DNA of 64,000 nucleotides from Streptomyces sp. NBC_01235. GTDB lineage: Bacteria; Actinomycetota; Actinomycetes; Streptomycetales; Streptomycetaceae. This document shows, piece by piece, positions 27,604 through 35,908 of the stretch (the stretch's first letter is position 1; each line of letters starts with the position of its first letter). The notes under the pieces were generated by a model. That model had not been told where the DNA came from. It ran no database searches and saw only the letters and a program-made list of their open reading frames with translations. The translations under genes were made by a program, and so were the position numbers. The stretch spans positions 4,712,001 through 4,776,000 of the forward strand of contig NZ_CP108513.1 of the NCBI RefSeq assembly GCF_035989285.1, read 5' to 3'.

Positions 27604-27693
27604 GTGATCCAGTTCGGCGTGGTCCACAAGCGCTTCCCCAACGGCACGGCGGCAGTCCACGATCTCTCCCTCAACATGCCGGCGGGCCGGCGA
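27604..27693 (+). pseudogene. N-terminal stub of an ABC transporter ATPase
   Basis: The translation VIQFGVVHKRFPNGTAAVHD + LSLNMPAG matches the start of ProV/OpuCA-type ATPases (MIxFxxVxKRYPDGTxAVxDLSLxxxxG). It stops before Walker A and runs into unrelated sequence. No other transporter genes are present. A deletion remnant is the best reading; the match is by eye. Confidence 0.5.
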
Positions 27694-27804
27694 AGTGAAC
27701 CGTCCATCACGTGCGAACCCGACCCCGCACAGGGGGGCTATCCCCAGTGCGGGAGGGGTCCCGGGTCCCTAACCTTGGTGTCCATGACGGGATGGGAGAC
27801 GGCC

Positions 27805-28236
27805 ATGGACGCGCGGGACACGGACCTGAAGAAGGAACTCGACGCCACCTTGCAGACCCGCAGGGAGCTGGGCGAGGAGTACGAGTCCGCGCTGGTGGAC
27901 TCGTTCCTGGAGAAGGTCGACCAGCGCATCGACGGCGCGGTGGAGCGTAGGGTGCGGCGGCAGTTCGCGGAGCAGCAGATGGTGGCGGCGCGGGGCTCCC
28001 GCGCCCCGAGGCCCACCGACTCCTGGGGCGACCGCTTCGGCTTCGGCATCGTCTCGCTGATCCTGGCGATCCCGCTGTCGGCGATCGGCGGGTCCTTCGC
28101 CAACTTCTCGGGCGTGCTCGCCACCTGGGTCGGCATCGTCGGCGTGAACTGCGTCCAGGCCGCCCGCACCAACCCCGAGCTGTTCGCCGGCCGGCGCCGC
28201 CGCTCCGCAGGCAGGGACGACGACTGGAAGGACTGA
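27805..28236 (+). CDS. Small membrane protein
   Basis: The 143-residue protein has a charged, helical N-terminal half (LKKELDATLQTRRELGEEYESALVDSFLEKVDQRI, likely coiled coil) and two hydrophobic helices (FGIVSLILAIPLSAIGG and VLATWVGIVGVNCVQAA) before a basic tail. It is a common Streptomyces integral membrane protein without known function. ATG at 27805 has GGAG at 6 bp. A leaderless start at ATG 27784 is also possible, because TAACCT (27770-27775) is correctly placed for it. Confidence 0.75.
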   Translation: MDARDTDLKKELDATLQTRRELGEEYESALVDSFLEKVDQRIDGAVERRVRRQFAEQQMVAARGSRAPRPTDSWGDRFGFGIVSLILAIPLSAIGGSFANFSGVLATWVGIVGVNCVQAARTNPELFAGRRRRSAGRDDDWKD

Positions 28237-28252
28237 GCCGCCGGCCGCGGGC

Positions 28253-29038
28253 TCAGGCCTGCCGGGTCGGCAGCACCATGATCTGCCGCAGGTTGACGTG
28301 CCGGGGACGGCTGGTCGCGTAGGCGACGACGTCGGCGATCTCGGCCGAGGACAGCGCGCCGATCGCGTCGAACATGCCGTCCAGCTGCCCGGCCAGCTCG
28401 TCGTTGTCGAGGTGCGTCGCCAGTTCGGTCTCCGTCAGCCCCGGCTCGACGTTGGTGACCCGCACGTCCCGGGGCCCGAACTCGGTGCGCAGGGACTGCG
28501 AGAGGTAGGTGACGGCGGCCTTGGTCGCGCCGTACACCGCGTAGTTCGGGAACGTGACGTGCGCGCCGATGGACGAGACGTTCACCAGGTCGGCTGCGCG
28601 CCCCTCGGCGGCGGCGCCCACCAGGTCCCCGGTGAAGGCGCGGATCACCCGCAGCACTCCGGTGACGTTGGTGTCGAGCATCCGCTGCCACTCGTCGATC
28701 CGGCCGTTGTCCACGGGGTTCGGCAGCATGACGCCGGCGTTGTTGACGACCAGGTCGACGTTCCCGTAGGCCTCCCGGATCCCGTCGGCGGCCCCGGCCA
28801 CCGACGCGTCGTCGGTGACGTCGGCGACGACCGCGAGGGCCTCGCCCCCGTCGGCGCGGATCTTCTCGACGAGCGCCTCCAGCCGGTCCCCGCGCCGGGC
28901 CAGCAGCGCGACCCGGGCTCCCGAGGCGGCGAGCAGCACGGCCACCGCCTCCCCGATCCCGCTGGCGGCACCGGTGACGACGGCGGTGCGACCGACAAGG
29001 CTCGGGTACTGGTTCTCGTTCTGGTTCTCGTACGACAT
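28253..29038 (-). CDS. Short-chain dehydrogenase/reductase (SDR)
   Basis: The 261-residue classical SDR has TGAASGIGEAVA (NADP-binding), NNAGV, the catalytic Ser in NVSSIGAH and YGATKAAV (YxxxK), and PGLTETE. ATG at 29038 follows CAGGAGCAAC. It is divergent from the MmyB-type regulator at 29185, a frequent pairing in Streptomyces, where the regulator represses the reductase. Substrate unknown. Confidence 0.93.
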   Translation of the reverse strand: MSYENQNENQYPSLVGRTAVVTGAASGIGEAVAVLLAASGARVALLARRGDRLEALVEKIRADGGEALAVVADVTDDASVAGAADGIREAYGNVDLVVNNAGVMLPNPVDNGRIDEWQRMLDTNVTGVLRVIRAFTGDLVGAAAEGRAADLVNVSSIGAHVTFPNYAVYGATKAAVTYLSQSLRTEFGPRDVRVTNVEPGLTETELATHLDNDELAGQLDGMFDAIGALSSAEIADVVAYATSRPRHVNLRQIMVLPTRQA

Positions 29039-29113
29039 CTGTTGCTCCTGGGACGCTGGGCCGGGGCGTCTCCCCGGCGGCACGCACCACTCTCACCGCC
29101 CGCCGCGGCCCTA

Positions 29114-29151
29114 CCCAGGGATGAGCTTTTCCTGGGTCTGCCAGTACCAGG
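29114..29151. promoter_or_regulatory. Three alternating CCAGG/CCTGG half-sites, probable operator
   Basis: CCCAGG (29114-29119), CCTGGG (29131-29136) and CCAGG (29147-29151) are each separated by 11 bp in the SDR/regulator divergent region. They form overlapping inverted repeats. The likely binding site for the MmyB-type regulator. Confidence 0.55.
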
Positions 29152-29184
29152 TTCGCCGCCCGCTCCTCCCCTACGATCGAACCC

Positions 29185-30033
29185 ATGGACGGGGACCTTG
29201 GAGACTTTCTGCGCTCGCGCCGCGCTCGCATCCGGCCGGAGGAGGTCGGACTGCCCTCGCACGGGCGCCGACGCGTCCCCGGACTGCGGCGCGAGGAGGT
29301 GGCGCAGATCGCCGGAGTGAGCGTCGACTACTACATCCGCCTGGAACAGGGCAGGGGGCCGAGCGTCAGCGACGCGGTACTGGACGCCGTGGCCCGCGTA
29401 CTGCGCCTGGACGACACGGAACACGCCTACCTGCGCGCCGTCGCCCGCCCCCGCAAGCCGTCCGAGCGCCCGGCCGCGCCCCGCGTCCGCGCGGGCGTGC
29501 AGCTGCTGCTCGACAGCATGGAGCGCACCCCGGCGTTCGTCCTGGACGTCCGCATGGACGTGCTGGCGTGGAACGCGCTCGCCGACGCGGTCTTCGGCTA
29601 CGGCCGGACGGCGCCGGACGACCGCAACATCCCGCGGCACGTCTTCCTCGACCCCGGCTCCCGCGACTTCTACCCGGAGTGGTCCGCGGTGGCCGTCCAG
29701 TGCGTCGCGCATCTGCGGAATCTGGCGGGCCACCACCAGGACGACCGCCGGCTGACCTCACTCGTCGGCGAACTCTCACTGAAGAGCGAGGACTTCCGCC
29801 GCCTGTGGGCCGACCATCCGGTCCGGGAGTGCGCGTACGGCGTGAAACGCGTTCAGCACCCGGTCGCGGGCCTGCTGACCTTCCCCTACGAAACCCTGAC
29901 GATCTCGCAGGAAACGGACCAGAGCCTCCTGGTCTACACCCCGGAACCGGGCTCGGAGACGGCGGAACGACTCGCACTGCTGGGCAGTTGGACGACGGCC
30001 GCGACCGCCCCCAGACCCACGGAACGTGCCTGA
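29185..30033 (+). CDS. XRE-family regulator with MmyB ligand-binding domain
   Basis: The 282-residue protein has a helix-turn-helix (VPGLRREEVAQIAGVSVDYYIRLEQGRGP, about 33-62) and a MmyB/PAS-like C-terminal domain (TPAFVLDVRMDVLAWNALADAVFGY...PVAGLLTFPYETLTISQETDQSLLVYTPEPGS). These bind fatty-acid-like ligands in characterised relatives. The start may be leaderless: TACGAT lies seven bases before the ATG. It probably controls the divergent SDR. Confidence 0.9.
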   Translation: MDGDLGDFLRSRRARIRPEEVGLPSHGRRRVPGLRREEVAQIAGVSVDYYIRLEQGRGPSVSDAVLDAVARVLRLDDTEHAYLRAVARPRKPSERPAAPRVRAGVQLLLDSMERTPAFVLDVRMDVLAWNALADAVFGYGRTAPDDRNIPRHVFLDPGSRDFYPEWSAVAVQCVAHLRNLAGHHQDDRRLTSLVGELSLKSEDFRRLWADHPVRECAYGVKRVQHPVAGLLTFPYETLTISQETDQSLLVYTPEPGSETAERLALLGSWTTAATAPRPTERA

Positions 30034-30551
30034 GCTGCCGGCGCCCTCGTACCGCGGGTCGCTGACGGACGTGGCAAACGAGGCCCGTCGTCCGGGGGGA
30101 AAAGCGACGACGGCCGCCACCATCAATTGAGGAACCCCGACGGCGAGCAACCACGTCCGCGAGAGCGGCGCCGGCTTAGGCACAAAGGGGCGCAAAAAGC
30201 TTTCGCGGGGACCGCCGCACCCCCGATACCGGGGGGCGGGACGACGGCGGTCCCCGCGAGGGACGCGGGCCGGGTCAGGCCGGGCTTGCGCGTCCATGGC
30301 GTCGGTGGAGGTCCGGGAGCCGCTCCGGAGGTCCGTGACGCCGTTTTGGTGCCGGTGGGGCGGGGAGCCGCTCCCGCCCTTCCGACACCCACAAATATGC
30401 CGGACGCGTGTTAAGCGTGTGCTGCGCGGACGTGACGCGCTCGTACCACTTCCGCGAAGTCCACCACTTCGGTGGGCAACCGGAAGTTCAGCGCCCGAAC
30501 GGCCCGTTCACCGGAGGTTTCCCTGAGGTTACGGGCCCGCGCACCCGGAAG
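30034..30551. other. Convergent intergenic region with two large hairpins
   Basis: No gene is supported. Hairpins at 30085-30113 (CCGTCGT/ACGACGG) and 30203-30259 lie between the regulator and the truncated CBS 3' end. The latter part (30400-30551) contains only low-similarity sequence. Confidence 0.5.
30203..30259. terminator. Long hairpin with perfect 15-bp arms
   Basis: TCGCGGGGACCGCCG (30203-30217) pairs perfectly with CGGCGGTCCCCGCGA (30245-30259) across a C/G-rich loop. It is the likely original terminator of the host CBS gene or of the regulator gene. Confidence 0.6.
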
Positions 30552-31010
30552 TTACTTCCCGCCCTTGGCCAGGAAGGCCAGCAGGTCCTGGCGGCTGACG
30601 ACCCCGGTGGGCTTGCCCTCGACGAGGACGATCGCCGCGTCGGCGGTGCCGAGCACCGACATCAGGTCGCCGACCGGCTCACCGGAGCCGACCTGCGGCA
30701 GCGGGGCCGACATGTGCTTCTCCAGCGGGTCGGTCAGGGAGGCCCGCTGGGTGAACAGCGCGTCGAGCAGCTCCCGTTCGACGACCGAGCCCACGACCTC
30801 CGCCGCCATGACGTCGGGGTGACCGGCGCCCGGCTTCACGATCGGCATCTGCGAGACGCCGTACTCGCGCAGCACCTCGATGGCCTGGCCGACGGTCTCG
30901 TCCGGGTGCATGTGGACAAGGGACGGGATGGAGCCGTGCGCCTTGTCGTTGAGCACGTCGGCGACACGGGCGCTGGGACCCTCGTCCTCCAGGAAGCCGT
31001 AGTCGGCCAT
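30552..31010 (-). pseudogene. Displaced 3' end of the host cystathionine beta-synthase gene
   Basis: The 152-codon frame encodes the C-terminal CBS-domain pair only (VADVLNDKAHGSIPSLVHMH...KHMSAPLPQVGSGEPV...DLLAFLAKGGK). It aligns end to end with the last ~150 residues of the full CBS at 37048-38436 (shared VHMHP, ETVG, AIEVLRE, GVSQMP, GAGHPDVMA, GKPTGV, RQDLLAFLA). It begins exactly at the recombinase attachment site. The ATG is the Met following Trp of the ancestral protein, with no ribosome binding site. It is therefore the fragment cut off by the element. Translation as a stand-alone CBS-domain protein is possible but unsupported. Confidence 0.9.
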
Positions 31011-31011
31011 C
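31009..31011. other. Left attachment site core (attL) of the integrative element
   Basis: GTCGGCC-ATC-TACTTGTC at the left end compares with GTTGGCCG-ATC-CACTCGTC at the right end (37505-37507). ATC is the common core. Serine recombinases cross over at a 2-bp core, so AT or TC is expected. A CCAA...TTGG dyad (31019-31031) is likely part of the phage-type arm. Confidence 0.65.
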
Positions 31012-31027
31012 TACTTGTCCAAATAAA

Positions 31028-31056
31028 TTGGCATACATGTAAGTTCTTGCTACGGT
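31028..31056 (+). promoter_or_regulatory. Promoter of the serine recombinase
   Basis: TTGGCA (31028-31033), 17-bp spacer, TACGGT (31051-31056). It lies between the attachment core and the recombinase start, so excision would separate it from CBS sequences but not from the recombinase. Confidence 0.65.
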
Positions 31057-31081
31057 CCTCGAATCAACTCTCCGAGGACTG

Positions 31082-32770
31082 GTGGGGGACTGCGTCTTGG
31101 CTGGCACATCGCGGGGCTACCTGAACCCTGACCTGGTCAAGGCCCTGTCCGAGGGACAGACCTTCGAGCAGTGGCTAGGGGACCGGATCCCCGGCATCGA
31201 CTACGCCCGGATCAGCGGCGACCAGGCCGTCAGGTCCAGCACGAAGGCCAAGACGAGAGAGAAGGGTGTCGGCGTCCGGCACCAGCACGAGGGCAACGAA
31301 GAGGATGCGGCAGAGCACGGAATCGCCATCGTCCGCTTCTACGAGGACAACAACATCACTGCGGCTGACCCGGACATCGTCCGTCCCAGCTTCCGCGAGA
31401 TGACCCGAGCGATACTCCATCGGAAGGTTCCCGAGGGCTTCCCCGTCCGGGCCATCGTCGCCACCGAGTACGAGCGAGTCTGGCGACTGCCTGAGGACTA
31501 CGTCCGCTTTCGCCGCGCCATGCTCTCCGAGCCGGACGGCGTCTTCGTCGAGCGGGGCAAGCCTTACGACGTTTACAGCGTTGGGGGCGACATCATCAAA
31601 CCGGTCGACTCGGACGTCTCCGAGGGCGAGGTCTCCAAGACGAAGGAACGCATTCTGCGCAACACGCGCAGGCGTGCCCAGGACGGCACCACTCCCGGAG
31701 GTCGACGCCGCTTCGGCTGGCTCGCCCAGGACCCTCGGGAGGGTCGGGCTACGAACATGGTCCTGAACCCCGACGAGGCTCCCTACGTTCGCAGGATGAT
31801 CGACTGGGCTCTCGAAGGCCGGGCCTGGAAGACGATCGCCCGCGACCTCAACGAGCTGGGCTCGGTCGGAGCGTCCGGAAGGCCCTGGTCCGGGGAAACG
31901 GTCCGCCAACTCCTCGTCAATCCCGTGATCTGCGGCATGCGCCAGGTGAAGGGAGAGATCGTCAAGGACGCCAAGACGGGTGAGCCGGTCATGGGCAAGT
32001 GGGAGACGATTGCCACGGTTAAAGAGTGGGAAGCGATCCGCGACCTGTCGAAGCGGCGCGGAGCACAGCGGGGCATGCGCCTGACCAATGGCGGAGGCAA
32101 GGTTCCTGGTGCCCCCGAGTCCCGTGCGCGCAAGTACCTCTTCAGCGGGTTCCTGCGGTGTGGTGCTCCTCGCAAGGACGGTAAGGGCATCTGCAACGCC
32201 AAGATGGGAGGAGTGCGCCGGCCGACGGCGAGCAACCCGGACAACTGCGCCTACGCGTGCGTCTCGCTGAACTGCGGAAAGACTGCACGCAGCTTGCAGA
32301 AGGTTGACGAATTCCTCGAAGAACTGGTGATCCGGGCCCTGGAATCCGAGTTCAAGCACTCGGAGGCCAAGGCCACTCCGTGGGAAGGCGAAGAGCGGCT
32401 GGCCGCCCTGAAAACGAAGAAGGAGTCCCTCGAATCCAAGTGGATGGAGGGAGCCGTGTCGGACGACCAGTTCTACCGGCTGACGCCGCAGCTCGAAGAG
32501 CAGATAGAAGCCCTGGAGGAAGACCGCAGGGAGCACGCGGCGATGGAGGACGCGAAGAACACTTTCTCGGGTTGGGACCGGTCGAAGTGGGCCGGGATGG
32601 ACCTGACTCAGAAGCGCATGGCCATCGGGCACATCATGCACGCGGCGATCATCCTGCCCTTCCCGGAAGGACGCTCGAAGCGGGCCCCGTTCGACTCCAA
32701 CCTGATCAAGGTCATCCCTGTAAAGTCAGGTGGTCAGCGAGGCCGAGGGTCGCTCGCAGTTCTCGGTTAG
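31082..32770 (+). CDS. Large serine recombinase (site-specific integrase)
   Basis: A 562-residue protein. The resolvase domain starts at GIDYARISGDQAVRSS with catalytic Ser in ARIS (about residue 45) and includes ATEYERVWR. The recombinase domain has RRRAQDGTTPGGRRRFGW, PWSGETVRQLLVNPVICG and a zinc ribbon (LRCGAPRKDGKGICNAK...CVSLNCGK, Cys pairs about 360-400). A coiled-coil segment (ERLAALKTKKESLESKWMEG...LEEQIEALEEDR) follows. All are features of phiC31-type integrases. The GTG at 31082 follows GAGGACTG; a TTG at 31097 is an alternative. It mediates integration at the CBS attachment site. Ends in the hairpin at 32858. Confidence 0.95.
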   Translation: MGDCVLAGTSRGYLNPDLVKALSEGQTFEQWLGDRIPGIDYARISGDQAVRSSTKAKTREKGVGVRHQHEGNEEDAAEHGIAIVRFYEDNNITAADPDIVRPSFREMTRAILHRKVPEGFPVRAIVATEYERVWRLPEDYVRFRRAMLSEPDGVFVERGKPYDVYSVGGDIIKPVDSDVSEGEVSKTKERILRNTRRRAQDGTTPGGRRRFGWLAQDPREGRATNMVLNPDEAPYVRRMIDWALEGRAWKTIARDLNELGSVGASGRPWSGETVRQLLVNPVICGMRQVKGEIVKDAKTGEPVMGKWETIATVKEWEAIRDLSKRRGAQRGMRLTNGGGKVPGAPESRARKYLFSGFLRCGAPRKDGKGICNAKMGGVRRPTASNPDNCAYACVSLNCGKTARSLQKVDEFLEELVIRALESEFKHSEAKATPWEGEERLAALKTKKESLESKWMEGAVSDDQFYRLTPQLEEQIEALEEDRREHAAMEDAKNTFSGWDRSKWAGMDLTQKRMAIGHIMHAAIILPFPEGRSKRAPFDSNLIKVIPVKSGGQRGRGSLAVLG

Positions 32771-32857
32771 CTTCCTCGGGCAGAGGCAGGATGCCGCCAA
32801 GCTCCCACATCAACCAGTCTATATACGTGCCTGACGGGTGGTCTGAAGGCAGCGGAA

Positions 32858-32882
32858 GGGCCCCTCTATGAGAGAGGGGCCC
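32858..32882. terminator. Bidirectional terminator GGGCCCCTCT/AGAGGGGCCC
   Basis: A 10-bp perfect stem with a 5-nt loop followed by ATTT lies between the recombinase gene and the convergent DUF397 gene. Confidence 0.85.
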
Positions 32883-32904
32883 ATTTCTGAAGGAGTCAGC
32901 GAGG

Positions 32905-33096
32905 TTAGGGGAGCATGTCTTTCGAGTACGTCACGAAAGCGGTCCAGGATGCCGACCGTACGCCCAGGACCCCCCTCTCTCGATCTTTGGTGTCCCTGAC
33001 CATCACTCTCTGTGTGTCGTTGTCGGCCACCTCCACGCAACTGTCGGACTTCGTGTAGCTGCTGGTGCGCCAATTTGGCTCAGTTGTCAAGTCCAC
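32905..33096 (-). CDS. DUF397 protein of the element
   Basis: The 63-residue protein has NWRTSSYTKSDSCVEVAD...VMVRDTKDRE, the DUF397 pattern. It follows the XRE-DUF5753 gene by 5 bp on the same strand. It parallels the chromosomal pair at 13296-14344 but is clearly divergent. Presumably modulates the XRE regulator. Confidence 0.88.
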   Translation of the reverse strand: MDLTTEPNWRTSSYTKSDSCVEVADNDTQRVMVRDTKDRERGVLGVRSASWTAFVTYSKDMLP

Positions 33097-33101
33097 CCCT
33101 C

Positions 33102-33956
33102 CTAGTTGGTTGCCATGCGGGCGAAGTGCTGGATCGCGGCCAGCACCAGGTCCCTGGCCGTCTGCCCGTACACCGCAGACCTCCTGTGAGACTCGAAAAC
33201 TCTCATGTAGATGTCGATCTCTCGTGGCTGAGTCACGACCATCTCTGCGGAGAACGTCTCCAACATGACGCGCTTGTCGTCAAACATCACGAAGCCGTGC
33301 CCGATCCACGTGTTGAGCGGCGCAGACCTCGGAACGATGCCCAGGCTGAGCCGCGGAAGCGCCAGAACGGCCAACAGCCGGTCGAGCTGGGCTCTCATGA
33401 CCTCGGAGCCGCCATGGTTCGAGTAGAGAGCCTGCTCGCCAAGGAGGACGTTGAAGATCCGGTCCCCCTGGTACAGGTACTGCTGTCGTTCGAGCCGCTT
33501 CGCCACGGCGGCCTCCATGTCTCCTGGGGTGTCGTACAAACGTGACACCTCGTCGAAGATGGCCTCGGCGTACTCAGCGGTCTGGAGCGTGCCCCAGACG
33601 ACGTTTGGTTCCCAGATACGGAAGACCTTGGTCTTCCTGTAGAGCGGTAGGGCCTGCTTCTGTCGTCCTTCAGCCCCGGTCTGGAGCAGTCGTCGCCACT
33701 CCAACCACAGCTCGTCAATGTGGCGGACTGTCGCGATGAGGTCTTGGACTTCGGCTTCGTGTCCGGTCTTCTCGCACCAGACACGTATGTCGCCCTCAGA
33801 AGCGTTCTGCTTGCCGTTCTCGATGCGAGAGACCTTGGATTCCTGCCAACCAGTCGCAGCGGCGAAGGCCCGGCCACTACTGAACCCCGCGTCCTTACGG
33901 AATCCACGCAGCCGGGCTCCCAACGCCTCTCGTGTCTCTTGTGCTTGGTTGTTCAC
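33102..33956 (-). CDS. XRE-family regulator with DUF5753 domain (element)
   Basis: A 284-residue protein from the GTG at 33956 (VNNQAQETREALGARLRGFRKDAGFSSG). HTH about residues 10-60 (AFAAATGWQESKVSRIENG). DUF5753 follows: RIWEPNVVWGTLQTAEYAEAIFDE...ERQQYLY...FNVLLGEQALYSNHGG. The open frame extends to 34037 but would run through the DUF6879 stop; the GTG 8 bp after that stop is preferred although its ribosome site is weak. Likely controls element cargo. Confidence 0.88.
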   Translation of the reverse strand: MNNQAQETREALGARLRGFRKDAGFSSGRAFAAATGWQESKVSRIENGKQNASEGDIRVWCEKTGHEAEVQDLIATVRHIDELWLEWRRLLQTGAEGRQKQALPLYRKTKVFRIWEPNVVWGTLQTAEYAEAIFDEVSRLYDTPGDMEAAVAKRLERQQYLYQGDRIFNVLLGEQALYSNHGGSEVMRAQLDRLLAVLALPRLSLGIVPRSAPLNTWIGHGFVMFDDKRVMLETFSAEMVVTQPREIDIYMRVFESHRRSAVYGQTARDLVLAAIQHFARMATN

Positions 33957-33963
33957 GGCTGGA

Positions 33964-34488
33964 TCAGGGCTTGTACTCGGGGTGGGGGATGGCGGACGCC
34001 CAGAGCAGATCCCGCACGCGGACGCATTCGGCGACAACGGCGGGGGTGTCGATCAGCTCATTCCCGAGGAATCTTCCTGAGTTGCTGAAGTGCCCCACAG
34101 CGATGATCGAGTCATCGAACAGCCACCAGTCACGTCCGTCCGCCGGGAAGTTCAGGTCCTCGGGCAACTGATGCCGCGGAAACCACCTGACGGACTCGCC
34201 GGCCTCCTCGTTGACGTGGGCTGTGACGTACTCCCACTGGATGTACGGAGTGTGTGGCTCGGTGACGACCCTCACCCGACGCACGGTCTTGCCCGCGTCG
34301 GTGACGCGCCTTACGAGCTGTGTCCACGGCACCATGTACGAGTGGTCCAGAGGCTCGCCACGGAGCCAGCTCGCGTAGGGGCCATCCTCGACCGGAACCG
34401 AGTAGTCGTCCCTCAGCTCCAGGTGGAAGGCGCCGTGCGCGCAACTATCAAAGAGCCGGTTGCGCTCGGCGCTGGACGTCAGCTCCAC
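33964..34488 (-). CDS. DUF6879-type protein
   Basis: The 174-residue protein has DSCAHGAFHLELRDDYSVP at the start, then a Trp/Val-rich middle (VRRVRVVTEPHTPYIQWEYVTAHVNEEAGESVRWFPR) and WWLFDDSIIAVGHF. This is a common Streptomyces family found beside XRE-DUF5753 genes; function unknown. GTG start has GGAGG at 6 bp and lies inside the end of the preceding gene (41-bp overlap), so the two are coupled. Confidence 0.75.
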   Translation of the reverse strand: MELTSSAERNRLFDSCAHGAFHLELRDDYSVPVEDGPYASWLRGEPLDHSYMVPWTQLVRRVTDAGKTVRRVRVVTEPHTPYIQWEYVTAHVNEEAGESVRWFPRHQLPEDLNFPADGRDWWLFDDSIIAVGHFSNSGRFLGNELIDTPAVVAECVRVRDLLWASAIPHPEYKP

Positions 34489-34867
34489 GCGGTTCCTCCA
34501 GTAGCGCGGTGATCGCGGCCTTGGGGACCTCGACCACGGTTTCGTAGTCCGGGATTTCCATCTGTGCCAGTGCCTCGGCGTCGATCACCTCCTGGCCCTG
34601 CACAACGTACGTACCTCCAGGAGTGAGGACCATAAGGGGGTCCTCAAGGCGCTTGAACTCCCTGGAGGGAAGTCCGTCTTTCGTCAGGTGCTCGAACAGC
34701 TCGGTGGGCACCTCCACGGCCGTTTCACCCTCGCGGATGGTGAGCTGCATCAGCAGGTCATTCGCGAAGATCTTCCAGCCCTGGACAAGGTACGTGTCCC
34801 GATCCGTGGCGTAGAGGGTCGGGCACTCTCCCCCTTGGGAGTTCTTGCCAAGGAACCGTAGCTTCAT
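34448..34867 (-). CDS. Unknown protein with an internal duplication
   Basis: The 139-residue protein contains two related halves. DTYLVQGWKIFANDLLMQLTI...AVEVPTELFEHL (about 24-62) matches GTYVVQGQEVIDAEALAQMEI...VVEVPKAAITALLEE (about 86-127). Each unit looks like a small beta-beta-alpha module. ATG follows AGGAG at 7 bp. First gene of the minus-strand set with DUF6879, XRE and DUF397, divergent from 35047. No family recognised. Confidence 0.7.
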   Translation of the reverse strand: MKLRFLGKNSQGGECPTLYATDRDTYLVQGWKIFANDLLMQLTIREGETAVEVPTELFEHLTKDGLPSREFKRLEDPLMVLTPGGTYVVQGQEVIDAEALAQMEIPDYETVVEVPKAAITALLEEPRGADVQRRAQPAL

Positions 34868-35046
34868 GGTTGCTCTCCTGTCCGATGCCTTGCTCCGGAT
34901 TGCGCGTCTCCCCGAGCGTCGAGCAGGGGTTCCATGCCGTCAATCCTCTTCCTGCAAACTGGCGCAATCTTCTTGGGGGTTGGGTGCCGGGCCCTCTACG
35001 TTCGTCCTCGGACCCAACCCGCACAGGCGGCATCGAGGGGAGAAGC

Positions 35047-35427
35047 GTGGTGGCAAGCGTGACGGACGAACACGTGAACGCGGGAGCTGAAGCCGACAGC
35101 TTGCCCATCGATGTCAAGACGATCACTGAGACCGTCAACCTGGCCTGGAACATGGCCCTCAGCACGTCAACACGCAAGGACATCGACGCCAGAACCGCCG
35201 CACTGATCGGGCACTTGAACCTTCTCGTGGGACAGTGCCTCGACGAGGGCGAGAACCGTGAGACCTTGCAGGTTCTGCGCGCGGTGCAACGCCACCTCGC
35301 TGCGAGCAACCGACCGACTTCGCGTACTCATGCCCACGACGCGTACAACTACCTGCGCGACGCGGCCATTTTCACCAGCACGCTGCTGGGGGCGTATCAG
35401 CGGTCCCACGGAGTCAATGAGGGCTGA
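35047..35427 (+). CDS. Unknown helical protein of the element
   Basis: The 126-residue protein is mostly helical (ITETVNLAWNMALSTSTRKDIDARTAALIGHLNLLVGQCL...NYLRDAAIFTSTLLGAYQRSHG). No family recognised. GTG at 35047 follows GAGGGGAGAAGC; GTG 35050 also possible. A TTGGGG / TACGTT pair about 70 bp upstream may be its promoter. The stop overlaps the ATG of the next small gene (TGATG), indicating coupling. Confidence 0.65.
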   Translation: MVASVTDEHVNAGAEADSLPIDVKTITETVNLAWNMALSTSTRKDIDARTAALIGHLNLLVGQCLDEGENRETLQVLRAVQRHLAASNRPTSRTHAHDAYNYLRDAAIFTSTLLGAYQRSHGVNEG

Positions 35428-35615
35428 TGGCCAAGAGGTGGCTGGTCGGCCTCTGCTGGCTCTGTCGGAAGTCAGACCAGCCAGTGACCTTCATAGGCCC
35501 TGCGACCGTGAACGGGGTCAACGCCCCAGGCTTCGCCTGCGCAGGCTGCTGCAAGTGGTCAAGGCAGTACGTCAACGCCTACACGCGCCAGCTCGACACA
35601 CGCTCCGCCTCATAG
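35427..35615 (+). CDS. Small Cys-rich zinc-ribbon-like protein
   Basis: The 62-residue protein has CWLCRKS near the N terminus and CAGCCKWS later, two CxxC pairs typical of a zinc ribbon. Basic, with no transmembrane segment. Translationally coupled (1-bp overlap) to the preceding gene. It could be a DNA/RNA-binding or adaptor protein; function unknown. Confidence 0.65.
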   Translation: MAKRWLVGLCWLCRKSDQPVTFIGPATVNGVNAPGFACAGCCKWSRQYVNAYTRQLDTRSAS

Positions 35616-35661
35616 CTCCTCGTCTGTCCGCTGCCCCCGTGGCGGATGGGCGAGGTTAAGC

Positions 35662-35705
35662 ACCCACCCCCGGTCCCTCTTTGGACGGTCGGGCCGGGGG
35701 TGGGT
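35662..35705. terminator. Hairpin after the zinc-ribbon gene
   Basis: ACCCACCCCCGG pairs with CCGGGGGTGGGT around a short interrupted stem and loop. It separates the helical/zinc-ribbon pair from the peptide gene. Confidence 0.7.
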
Positions 35706-35767
35706 CAGCAAGTGCACAACGGTCCTGGGACGGACCCTGGGCCGCAGCTTGAGGAAGGCAAACGCCA

Positions 35768-35887
35768 GTGACTCTCAAGGAAGCACTCGCCAGGAAGGCT
35801 ACCGTCCGCGGGGGCGACGACGACAACACCGACATCGAGGACGGCGACGGCAAGGGCGGTTCCGGCTCCCCCGGCCACCTCGCCTGA
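35768..35887 (+). CDS. 39-residue acidic Gly-rich peptide, candidate RiPP precursor
   Basis: A short frame starting GTG at 35768 with AGGAAGG nine bases upstream and ending TGA at 35885. Sequence layout: a leader-like basic amphipathic start (MTLKEALARKATVRGG), then an Asp-rich middle (DDDNTDIEDGDG) and a Gly/Ser tail ending SPGHLA. It is flanked by its own hairpins (35662-35705 and 35909-35937), so it is expressed as a discrete unit. An arginase-like gene lies 73 bp downstream. Leader + core layout and a tailoring-like neighbour suggest a modified peptide, but coding status and product are unproven. Confidence 0.5.
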   Translation: MTLKEALARKATVRGGDDDNTDIEDGDGKGGSGSPGHLA

Positions 35888-35908
35888 CCTACTGCGACTC
35901 GCCCGAAG

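Noticed and set aside
30552..31010. Independent functional CBS-domain gene
   Set aside because: It starts at the recombination core, lacks a ribosome site and duplicates the 3' end of CBS, which fits a displaced fragment better.
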